The notes: a model not told the origin generated them from the sequence alone. A stretch of 5,627 nucleotides of DNA from an uncultured Syntrophobacteraceae bacterium (GCA_937889795.1 CALBZH010000534.1:1-5627); one strand, 5' to 3'. Shown: positions 1 to 5,479, counted from the stretch's first letter. Made by a program: numbers and translations.

Positions 1-47
1 GAGATATCCACTCGTGACTGGAGTTCAGACGTGTGCTCTTCCGATCT
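1..47. other. Illumina TruSeq-type adapter and index left at contig end (not genomic)
   Basis: Positions 14-47 match the 34-base Illumina multiplexing read-2 adapter. On the minus strand it reads from 47 as AGATCGGAAGAGC and onward. Positions 6-13, read on the minus strand, are GAGTGGAT, which fits TruSeq index 23 (GAGTGG) followed by AT. Positions 1-5 (GAGAT) are the inner end of the P7 primer. The true genomic sequence therefore begins at about 48, directly after the A-tailing junction. Any reading frame that starts within these bases, such as the plus-strand frame from 14, is an artefact. The adapter also truncates the AsmA-family gene that runs leftwards into it. Confidence 0.98.
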
Positions 48-1354
48 ACCTTCCCCTCGACTCGGCTTTCATCCAGCTGGGCTACGAACTGGGCGGTCAG
101 GTCTTCCTTGGCCAGGTCGAGCCGGGCCGACCCTTCAAGCTTGGTGTCCACCGGGCTCTTGGGCAGGGAAGGATCGATAACGTTCACCGCCAGGGTGAGC
201 TGAGGGATTTCGACCTGCTTGGCCTCCGCGTTGCCGGTCACTTTCGAGGTCAGCTTGGCCTTGATTGAGCGCCCGCTCCCCTCGACGCTCACTTCGGCTT
301 CCAAAGGCCCCATCGAGAACGTCTGGCGGGTGCCTTCGATCCCGGGGATTTTCATCTGCACGGCCGTGGTCTGTCTATCATTTTTCGAGGTCATATCGAG
401 GCGGATCGTCTCGCCGCTGATTTTGTCCCGAGTCACGGCGAGCTTTGGGACATCGAGCTTGAGCTTGAAATCGCCGTCCGGTCGCTTCCCCGATGCGCTG
501 ACATCGAGCTTGGAGATCAAGATCTCCGACGTCGCTCCCGAAACGTCAATATCGCCCTGGGCGACGGTGTCCATGCCGGTTACGCCGGGACAGCTGCCCT
601 TAACGGTCAGATCGAGGCCTTTCAATCGAACATGCTGCTTTGACGCCTCGAACAGGAAATCCGTCTTCCCGGTCACGGTCACATCCAAGGCAGGCTGATC
701 GGCCTTGAGGGCGAATGCGATGCGAATGGAGCCCGGTGCTCCGTCGGCGATGCGTCCCGTCCTGATCTGGACATTCGAAAGGGCATAGTGCTTGTTCTCG
801 GCTTCGTCCAGGTAATCGATCGTTGCCCCATCCAGCTCGACAGCCACAATCTCAATGGCTGCGGTGGACGGTGGCGTTTGGGATGGCTTCGGGGGGGTGG
901 GCTTCCCTTCGCCGCCGGGAGGCGGCTCCGCCGTCTTCGCGGTCTCGGTACCGCCCGCCCCGACGAGGTCTTCAAAGTTGAGCTTGCCTTCTTTCGAGCG
1001 TACCACGTGCGCAACCACTCCCTTGAGCTCCATGCGCTTGATCTCCACCCGCTTGGACAGCAGCGGGAGGAGGCGGACGGAAGCCCGTACGACTTCGGCC
1101 TGCACGAAGATCTGATCCGAATTCGGCTCCGAGAGGGAGGCTCGGGACACAGACAGCGCGAGCCGCGGGAAAACGGACAGATGAATATCGCCTTCGAGGC
1201 GAAGGGTCCGATGGGTGGCGCTCTTTACGGCATCAACCACGACCTGTTTGTATTGGCCGGCATCGAAGGTGGCGACGACATACCCGACGGCCGCGCCGAT
1301 GATCAGAAGAGACACTCCCAGTACCGCGAAAACGATTTTTACCACCTTGCCCAT
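48..1354 (-). CDS. AsmA family protein, N-terminal 435 residues (truncated at contig end)
   Basis: AsmA-family proteins are inner-membrane-anchored periplasmic proteins of Gram-negative bacteria, with long repetitive beta structure. They are linked to outer-membrane biogenesis and lipid transport. The frame is open from the ATG at 1354 to the adapter with no stop; codon 435 is at 52-50. Residues 4-27 form one hydrophobic signal anchor. Residues 30-130 carry the typical AsmA N-terminal pattern: an LxLEGDI stretch near 52, VFPRLALSV near 61-69, and the hallmark GKLNFEDL at 123-130. A proline-rich low-complexity linker follows at about 143-163. Residues 165-435 are regular beta-type repeats rich in alternating D/K and hydrophobic residues. 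The start is supported by GGGAGG (1360-1365 on the plus strand) five bases upstream. Full-length relatives usually exceed 600 residues, so the C-terminal part is missing. The gene probably shares a transcript with the small gene at 1446-1721. Family assignment is firm; the exact role is not determinable. Confidence 0.87.
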
Positions 1355-1359
1355 GCCAG

Positions 1360-1365
1360 CCTCCC
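1360..1365 (-). promoter_or_regulatory. Shine-Dalgarno of the AsmA-family gene
   Basis: On the minus strand this reads GGGAGG, with five bases to the ATG at 1354. It supports that start, which also lies just before the hydrophobic anchor. Confidence 0.7.
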
Positions 1366-1445
1366 TTCCTCCTGGTCCTCTTTATGGAATGGTGCTCCAG
1401 ATAGGACCGGCGTACAATCAGGATCCGTGGTGGACGTTGATCCGC

Positions 1446-1721
1446 TTACCCACAGAACGGCGTCCAGAGCGCGATTTCCGGTGCGTTGCCCGATGTGATC
1501 CACGGACATCGCTCCTCGATCTCTTCCAGCCGCCGTTTCAAGTAATATTCTCTCAGTCGATGGGCCTCGTTCTCGGGATCTGAACGGAGTGCGGTTTCTG
1601 CGTCGCGCAGGAGTGTCCTGAGCTCGAGGTACTCCATCTCGAGATGCTGGTATTCTTTGTGGAAGCTTGAAAGTCGCTCCATCTGCCATTCAACATCCAG
1701 ATAATCGACGGGAGTCGTCAT
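1446..1721 (-). CDS. Small hypothetical protein, predicted coiled coil (91 aa)
   Basis: I do not recognise a named family. The 91-residue product is acidic-basic mixed and very helix-prone from about residue 8 to 71, rich in E, L, R and Y with heptad-like spacing of leucine and tyrosine. This suggests a coiled coil or helical hairpin. The tail (72-91) contrasts with it: CPWI at 72-75, an IALW segment at 83-86, and a second cysteine at 90. There is no signal peptide or membrane segment, so it is probably cytoplasmic. The ATG at 1721 is preceded on the minus strand by AAGGAG six bases upstream, a strong ribosome-binding site, and the TAA lies at 1448-1446. It sits 91 bases upstream of the AsmA-family gene on the same strand and is probably cotranscribed. 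The ribosome-binding site and protein-like composition support a real gene; function is unknown. Confidence 0.75.
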   Translation of the reverse strand: MTTPVDYLDVEWQMERLSSFHKEYQHLEMEYLELRTLLRDAETALRSDPENEAHRLREYYLKRRLEEIEERCPWITSGNAPEIALWTPFCG

Positions 1722-1856
1722 GAGCCTCTCCTTCCACGATCCGACAGCCTTCGTCGAAGATCCTGGAGGTTAGCGCAGTGAATGCCATCCTTGTCTGCGA
1801 GAAAGGACTTGGACCGTCCGACCGCGAACTGGAGCTTTGTTAGGCACCTGAGGAGC

Positions 1857-1885
1857 AGTTTAGCGGCAGAGCGGACCCAGTCCAA
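1857..1885 (-). promoter_or_regulatory. Candidate sigma70-type promoter for the small-gene/AsmA transcript
   Basis: On the minus strand TTGGAC (1885-1880) is followed by a 17-base spacer and TAAACT (1862-1857). These match the -35 and -10 consensus at 3 and 4 of 6 positions. The predicted leader to the ATG at 1721 would be about 130 bases. The match is modest and could be chance. Confidence 0.25.
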
Positions 1886-1925
1886 GGAAAATGTGGATTC
1901 TGTTGTCTTGGGATGAAGGAACGAC

Positions 1926-1952
1926 TTGCTCCATCCCGTCGTAGTGTATAGA
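1926..1952 (+). promoter_or_regulatory. Candidate sigma70-type promoter for ubiX
   Basis: TATAGA (1947-1952) is a fair -10 element, preceded by TTGCTC (1926-1931) with a short 15-base spacer. It lies about 75 bases upstream of the ubiX start. The short spacer makes it weak evidence. Confidence 0.22.
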
Positions 1953-2010
1953 GAATGCCTGGATCTCGACAACCCTGAATGCGAATTCGTTCGGCTCCGC
2001 GCTGAGCCCG

Positions 2011-2017
2011 GGAGGAG
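2011..2017 (+). promoter_or_regulatory. Shine-Dalgarno of ubiX
   Basis: GGAGGAG lies ten bases upstream of the ATG at 2028. This favours 2028 over the earlier in-frame ATG at 1926, because the conserved UbiX N-terminus begins right at 2028. Confidence 0.75.
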
Positions 2018-2027
2018 AAACGGCCCC

Positions 2028-2645
2028 ATGAAAAAGCGCATCATCGTTGGTATGAGCGGTGCCTCGGGCGTGATTTACGGAATCCGTGCTCTCATGCACT
2101 TGAAGGACATGGAAGATGTGGAGACTCATCTGGTTTTGTCGAAAGGGGCGTGCCTGAACATCGGAATCGAAACGGACCAGGCCGTCAACGCGGTCGAGGC
2201 GATGGCCGATGTCGTCCACCACCCGGACAATCTCGCGGCGGCGATTTCGTCTGGGTCATTCAAAACTGACGGCATGATCGTGATTCCCTGTAGCATCAAG
2301 AGCCTATCAGGCATCGTTCACTCCTACGCCGACAATCTGCTGACCCGGGCCGCGGACGTCTGTCTGAAGGAAAAGCGGAAGCTCGTGCTGGTGGTGCGGG
2401 AGACTCCCTTGCACAAGGGGCACCTCGAGCTGATGGTCAAGGCCGCGGACCTGGGTGCTCACATTCTGCCACCGATACCCGCCTTTTACCACAAGCCCCG
2501 AACCATTGAGGACATCATCGATCAGACCGTCGGCAAGGCCTTCGACTATCTCGATCTGGACCATCGCCTGTTCCACCGATGGGAGGGACTGGAGCCCCGC
2601 GTGTTCGAGGTGCCGTCGGGGAGGGAGCGATCCGGTGATGGATGA
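2028..2645 (+). CDS. ubiX: UbiX-family flavin prenyltransferase (205 aa)
   Basis: UbiX transfers a dimethylallyl group from dimethylallyl phosphate to FMN, making prenylated FMN, the cofactor of UbiD-type reversible decarboxylases. It is a cytosolic oligomeric flavoprotein with a Rossmann-like fold. The N-terminus MKKRIIVGMSGASGVIYG carries the FMN-binding GASG at residues 11-14. Further family motifs are SSGSF at 74-78, IPCSIKSLSGI at 86-96, RETPLH at 124-129 and PAFYHKP at 151-157. The length is typical. The start at 2028 has GGAGGAG ten bases upstream; the in-frame ATG at 1926 would add 34 unrelated residues. The stop overlaps the next gene by eight bases, implying translational coupling. 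No ubiD is visible, so the client enzyme (aromatic-acid, phenylphosphate or ubiquinone/menaquinone-type decarboxylase) must be encoded elsewhere. Family assignment is very secure; the pathway is open. Confidence 0.95.
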   Translation: MKKRIIVGMSGASGVIYGIRALMHLKDMEDVETHLVLSKGACLNIGIETDQAVNAVEAMADVVHHPDNLAAAISSGSFKTDGMIVIPCSIKSLSGIVHSYADNLLTRAADVCLKEKRKLVLVVRETPLHKGHLELMVKAADLGAHILPPIPAFYHKPRTIEDIIDQTVGKAFDYLDLDHRLFHRWEGLEPRVFEVPSGRERSGDG

Positions 2646-3126
2646 AGCACGCCAGGCCATCCGGCGTCTCCTGGAGGCGCACAAGACGCTTACGCTCGCC
2701 ACGTGCGCGGGTGAAGAGCCTTGGGCCACGCCCGTCTTTTACGTCAGCGACCACGAGCTCAACCTGTATTTCGTTTCCGATCGTCGCACGCGTCACGGTC
2801 ACAACCTCGCTGCCAGCGGGCGGGCGGCCGGGGCGATCCATGGCGATTGTGGAAGCTGGGCGGACATTCGAGGCGTGCAGCTGGAGGGTCGGGTGACGGT
2901 CTTGGAGGGAATGGCCCGCCTGACAGCCCTAAAGCAATTCCTCTCCAAGTTCCCCGACGTAGGGACACTGCTCGAACGGCCGAAAGACACCAATGAAGCA
3001 ACCATCGCGTCGCGTCTGCGGGAGGCGAACGTCTACAAGCTGTCCCCGGACTGGATCCGCATGATCGACAACAGCCGCTCGTTCGGCTACAAGGAAGAAA
3101 TTCGGATGCGCTCACCATCCTCTTGA
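2638..3126 (+). CDS. Pyridoxamine 5'-phosphate oxidase-like split-barrel protein, YhbP/UPF0306-like (162 aa)
   Basis: This is a small predicted flavin-binding split beta-barrel protein of the PNPOx-like superfamily. Members bind FMN, F420 or heme, and many are uncharacterised. Visible elements are the first strands with TLATC..EEPWATPVFYV at about 18-36, LYFVSDRRTRHGHNL at 43-57, a WADIRGVQLEGRV strand at 74-86, and a C-terminal VYKLSPDWIRMIDN..SFGY at 132-151. This layout resembles E. coli YhbP, including the TRH motif, the GVQ.xG strand and the final DN...FG. The ATG at 2638 lies inside the ubiX 3' end, with a GGGGAGGGAG stretch about ten bases upstream. An in-frame GTG at 2635 is an alternative start. 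The 8-base overlap with ubiX suggests coexpression, and a flavin-binding neighbour of a flavin-modifying enzyme is suggestive. True pyridoxamine-phosphate oxidase activity is unlikely for this subgroup; the reaction is unknown. Confidence 0.88.
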   Translation: MDEARQAIRRLLEAHKTLTLATCAGEEPWATPVFYVSDHELNLYFVSDRRTRHGHNLAASGRAAGAIHGDCGSWADIRGVQLEGRVTVLEGMARLTALKQFLSKFPDVGTLLERPKDTNEATIASRLREANVYKLSPDWIRMIDNSRSFGYKEEIRMRSPSS

Positions 3127-3206
3127 TATCGCCTGTGCATTTTCAAGCTCGGCACGCGCAACCCTCTTGCTGGCTCTGGAGCCCGGTGATCGAAAAAGGG
3201 AATCTT
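3127..3206. other. Short spacer between the YhbP-like and ferredoxin genes
   Basis: I see no gene, convincing promoter or Rho-independent terminator here. A short GGCTC/GAGCC inverted repeat at 3172-3183 has a two-base loop and no T-run. The ferredoxin/AOR pair could be read through from ubiX or have its own unrecognised promoter. Confidence 0.5.
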
Positions 3207-3214
3207 GAAGGAGG
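3207..3214 (+). promoter_or_regulatory. Consensus Shine-Dalgarno that fixes the GTG start of the ferredoxin gene
   Basis: GAAGGAGG contains a perfect AGGAGG core and ends five bases before the GTG at 3220. A TTG at 3205 in the same frame lies beside or within this site and cannot be its target, so the GTG is the start. Confidence 0.85.
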
Positions 3215-3219
3215 CCACC

Positions 3220-3663
3220 GTGAAGATCCTCACAGCACCACGTATGGAGCGCTGCATCGGGTGCCACTCGTGCTCCCTGGCGTGCGCCCGCCTCGTGCAC
3301 AAGAACCTCTCATGGGATACGGCCGGAATCCGGATCTCTTCATCCGGAGGGCTCTCGACGGGGTTCGAGGCCCGAACGCGCCTGGCCTGTCTGCCCGCGC
3401 CATGCGTGGAAGCCTGTCCGACCGGCGCCTACTCCCAGAGAAAAGGCGGCGGGGTCGTGGTCAAGAAGAGCCTGTGCATCCGCTGCGGCGAGTGTGCCAA
3501 GGCTTGCCCGGTGGACGCCGTCTTCCTCGACGAGACACGGGAGCCGTTCGTATGCATCCATTGTGGACGCTGCGTCTCATTCTGTCCGCACGATTGTCTT
3601 GAGCTCATGGACGTGGAAACAGGTCGAGCGGAGGGCGGCAACGCCCGGGAGGGTGCGTCATGA
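3220..3663 (+). CDS. Polyferredoxin (16-Cys, AorA-like) electron-transfer subunit for the adjacent AOR (147 aa)
   Basis: This is a small multi-cluster iron-sulfur protein expected to carry electrons to or from the oxidoreductase encoded just downstream. Counted from the GTG start, cysteines lie at 12/15/18/22 (CxxCxxCxxxC), 57/62/66 (CxxxxCxxxCP), 86/89/92/96 (CxxCxxCxxxCP), 112/115/118/122 and 126. That gives sixteen in four motifs, as in DmsB/HycB-like and AOR-associated ferredoxins. The second motif would normally be CxxCxxxxCxxxC; its first position is Arg54, so that cluster lacks one canonical ligand. It could be [3Fe-4S], use another ligand, or recruit the extra Cys126. Size and context resemble AorA, the about 16 kDa Fe-S subunit of the Aromatoleum AOR. 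There is no signal peptide or membrane segment, so it is cytoplasmic. The stop overlaps the AOR start as ATGA. Identity as an AOR-linked ferredoxin is secure; the electron acceptor is not known. Confidence 0.93.
   Translation: MKILTAPRMERCIGCHSCSLACARLVHKNLSWDTAGIRISSSGGLSTGFEARTRLACLPAPCVEACPTGAYSQRKGGGVVVKKSLCIRCGECAKACPVDAVFLDETREPFVCIHCGRCVSFCPHDCLELMDVETGRAEGGNAREGAS
3633..3646 (+). promoter_or_regulatory. Hairpin with GNRA-type tetraloop just upstream of the AOR Shine-Dalgarno
   Basis: GGGCG (3633-3637) and CGCCC (3642-3646) form a perfect five-base GC-rich stem closed by GCAA, a GNRA tetraloop. It ends exactly where the GGGAGGG ribosome-binding site begins. It lies within the 3' end of the ferredoxin coding sequence. 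The pairing is seen directly; any function is inferred. Confidence 0.45.
3647..3653 (+). promoter_or_regulatory. Shine-Dalgarno of the AOR gene
   Basis: GGGAGGG lies six bases upstream of the ATG at 3660, inside the ferredoxin coding sequence. It supports this start and coupled translation of the pair. Confidence 0.75.
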
Positions 3664-3674
3664 TCAGGGATCAT
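3660..3674 (+). promoter_or_regulatory. Perfect inverted repeat containing the AOR start codon
   Basis: ATGATC (3660-3665), AGG loop, GATCAT (3669-3674). The six-base stem includes the start codon and the overlapping TGA stop of the ferredoxin gene. In mRNA it could hide the start until a ribosome finishing the upstream gene opens it. The repeat is certain; its role is a hypothesis. Confidence 0.4.
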
Positions 3675-5405
3675 TTCAGGGTGCTATTCGTTGACCTGTC
3701 GTCAGGACGCGGCATCATCGAAACCGTTGACGGCCGGGACACTGTCGCGGGCGGGAGCGGACTCGCGGCTCTTCTCTTCGACCGGTACGCGCTTCCGGAC
3801 CGACCCTGGGACGACCCGGACCAGCCGCTGATCTTCGCCATTGGCCCCCTTACGGGTGCGTTTCCGCTGATGAGCAAGACGGTGTGCGCCTTCAAGTCCC
3901 CCTACCACGACCAGTATGCCGAAAGCCATGCCGGCGGTCGGTCGGCTCTCTCCCTTCGATTTGCGGATTACGATGCGCTGGTCATTCGAGGAAAGGCGCG
4001 GACGCCCTCCTGCCTTTCCCTTGGCTCCAGGCACCTTGATCTCAAGGACGTCCATTTCCTGTGGGGGATGGATCTCTTCAAGACGGGCAAGATGCTTCGC
4101 CGCATGTACAAGGGGGCCGGGCATCGGAGCATCTGGCGGATCGGGCCGGCGGGCGAGAATCGTTCGGCCATGGCCTGCATCAACGTGGATACCTACCGCC
4201 ACTTCGGAAGGCTCGGATGCGGGGCGGTCATGGGCGCCAAGAACCTCAAGGGGATCGTCGTCCTGGGCGACGGGACCTTCCCGCTGCCCGAAGGCAAGGA
4301 ATACCCAAAGCTCTTTGCCGAGGTGCACCGGAAGATGACGGCGACCGACATGATGGAGAAGTACCACAACTATGGAACCCCCATCAACATGGCCGTCCTG
4401 AACGGGATTCATGCGCTGCCCATTCGGAACCTCCAAAAGACGAGCGATCCGCAGATCGAGGGAATCACAGGCGAAACGTTCGCTCGAGACACTCTGCTGC
4501 GAAACGCCGCGTGCGCCGGCTGTCCCGTCGGGTGCATCCATCTGGGATTTGTCCGGGAGCGCTTCATGGGCGAGAACCGGTACTTGTACCGGCAGGTTTC
4601 CTACGACCACGAGCCAATTTTTGCCTGCGGCGCCATGCTCCACGTGACGAACGCCTTTTCCGTGCTGGCGCTTCTCGACACGGTCGAGCGCGAAGGGCTG
4701 GACGTCATGTCGGCAGGCGTGGCCCTGGCGTGGGCCACGGAGGCTCTGGAAAAGGGAGTCATCTCCACGAAAGAGACGATTGTCCCGCTCGCCTTCGGGG
4801 ATGAGAAGACCTATCGCGAAGCGGTCCACCATCTGGGCGCGGCCTCCAACGACTTCTATCGGCTCCTCGGGCAGGGGGCCATGCAGGCCGCGAAGCACTA
4901 CGGAGGGGAAGACTTCGCTTGCGTCCTGGGCCAGGAAATGGGAGGCTACGCGACGGGAGAGGTCTTCTTTGTGTCCCAGGCCCTCGGTCTGCGGCACTCC
5001 CACCTGGATACCGGTGGGTACTCCTATGACCAGAAAGGCAAGGAGCCCGATGTCGACGGCGCGGTCCAGTTCCTGCTGCAGGACGAGCGCGCCCGGGTGC
5101 TGCTGACGTCCATGGTGAGCTGTCTTTTCGCGAGAGGCGTTTACGGGGAGCCGGTTCTGGCCGATTGCCTCCGATCGATTGGCTACACCACGCTCGCGGA
5201 TTCGACCGGTGCGCTATCCGGTCACGTTCAGAAGCTGCGGTGGCAAGCGCGCCTCAAGACCGGCTTTGATCCCCGCACCGTCTCGATTCCCAAACGGTTT
5301 CTGGAGGTGGAAACCTGGAGGGGCCCCATCAACGAAGCTTACCTCCATGCGCTCAAGGACGCTTACGCGGAAGCAATCCTGACTCTAGCTCGAACGGAGG
5401 GATGA
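3660..5405 (+). CDS. Aldehyde ferredoxin oxidoreductase (AOR) family protein (581 aa)
   Basis: AOR-family enzymes use a tungsten (or molybdenum) bis-pyranopterin plus one [4Fe-4S] cluster. They interconvert aldehydes and carboxylic acids with ferredoxin, or catalyse other low-potential reactions as in BamB. The N-terminal pterin domain (about 6-205) shows GGSGLA at 31-36, IGPLTG at 61-66, AGGRS..LRFADYDALVIRGKA at 91-113, IGPAGEN at 161-167 and FGRLGCGAVMGAKNLKGIVVLG at 182-203. The cluster ligands CxxCxxxC are Cys285, 288 and 292, with Cys488 as the distal fourth, a spacing close to the Pyrococcus enzyme. Length is typical. Differences from classical AOR: HE at 317-318 instead of YE, ExxGLD (343-348) for DxxGLD, TSMVSC (483-488) for DxxGLC, and His90 where an Asn is usual. 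RHSHLD at 445-450 probably supplies the active-site histidine. The ATG at 3660 overlaps the ferredoxin stop and has GGGAGGG six bases upstream. Family is certain; metal and substrate are unknown. Confidence 0.97.
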   Translation: MIRDHFRVLFVDLSSGRGIIETVDGRDTVAGGSGLAALLFDRYALPDRPWDDPDQPLIFAIGPLTGAFPLMSKTVCAFKSPYHDQYAESHAGGRSALSLRFADYDALVIRGKARTPSCLSLGSRHLDLKDVHFLWGMDLFKTGKMLRRMYKGAGHRSIWRIGPAGENRSAMACINVDTYRHFGRLGCGAVMGAKNLKGIVVLGDGTFPLPEGKEYPKLFAEVHRKMTATDMMEKYHNYGTPINMAVLNGIHALPIRNLQKTSDPQIEGITGETFARDTLLRNAACAGCPVGCIHLGFVRERFMGENRYLYRQVSYDHEPIFACGAMLHVTNAFSVLALLDTVEREGLDVMSAGVALAWATEALEKGVISTKETIVPLAFGDEKTYREAVHHLGAASNDFYRLLGQGAMQAAKHYGGEDFACVLGQEMGGYATGEVFFVSQALGLRHSHLDTGGYSYDQKGKEPDVDGAVQFLLQDERARVLLTSMVSCLFARGVYGEPVLADCLRSIGYTTLADSTGALSGHVQKLRWQARLKTGFDPRTVSIPKRFLEVETWRGPINEAYLHALKDAYAEAILTLARTEG

Positions 5406-5479
5406 TCAGGGCCAACAGAGAGCCCATCCGAGCACCCCCCCCGTATTCTGACGAAGGGGACAATCGCGAAGAGAGGAAG

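Larger units (their letters stand above)
1722..2027. other. Divergent intergenic spacer between the minus-strand pair and ubiX
   Basis: This 306-base stretch separates divergently transcribed genes and must hold promoters for both directions. I find no convincing protein. A minus-strand frame ending at 1718 crosses it and overlaps the ubiX start. Its product is rich in S, R and T with no recognisable motif, so I treat it as chance. Upstream in-frame extension of ubiX to an ATG at 1926 is also possible but lacks a ribosome-binding site and family similarity. There is no tRNA, rRNA, CRISPR or insertion sequence. It contains two weak promoter candidates and a small hairpin before the ubiX SD, listed separately. 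Confidence 0.6.

Noticed and set aside
14..268. Plus-strand reading frame of 84 codons at the window start
   Set aside because: It begins inside the sequencing adapter and lies opposite the AsmA-family gene.
788..1498. Plus-strand 236-codon frame
   Set aside because: Antisense to the AsmA-family gene; the product is G/R/D-rich with no motif, while the minus-strand frame has an anchor, family motifs and an SD.
1926..2027. N-terminal extension of UbiX from the ATG at 1926
   Set aside because: Adds 34 residues unlike any UbiX; the family N-terminus and a GGAGGAG site point to 2028.
1718..2044. Minus-strand 108-codon frame whose stop overlaps the start of the small coiled-coil gene
   Set aside because: The ATGA overlap looked like coupling, but the product is S/R/T-rich without motifs, lacks a good SD and overlaps the ubiX start on the other strand.
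3123..3146. TTGATA at 3123 as a -35 element for the ferredoxin/AOR pair
   Set aside because: Good -35 match, but no acceptable -10 hexamer at 16-18 bases.
3205..3219. TTG start for the ferredoxin at 3205
   Set aside because: The TTG lies beside or within the Shine-Dalgarno sequence that serves the GTG at 3220.
4061..4804. Plus-strand 247-codon frame inside the AOR gene
   Set aside because: Product is dominated by R, G, H and P, typical of an out-of-frame reading of a GC-rich gene.
3702..5003. Minus-strand 433-codon frame
   Set aside because: A long antisense shadow in GC-rich DNA, fully inside the AOR gene; no recognisable domain and a low-complexity product.
5435..5459. Run of eight C (5435-5442) and GGGG (5456-5459) as a terminator after the AOR gene
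   Set aside because: Stem is only four bases, with a 13-base loop and no T-run; more likely a homopolymer worth checking for miscalls.
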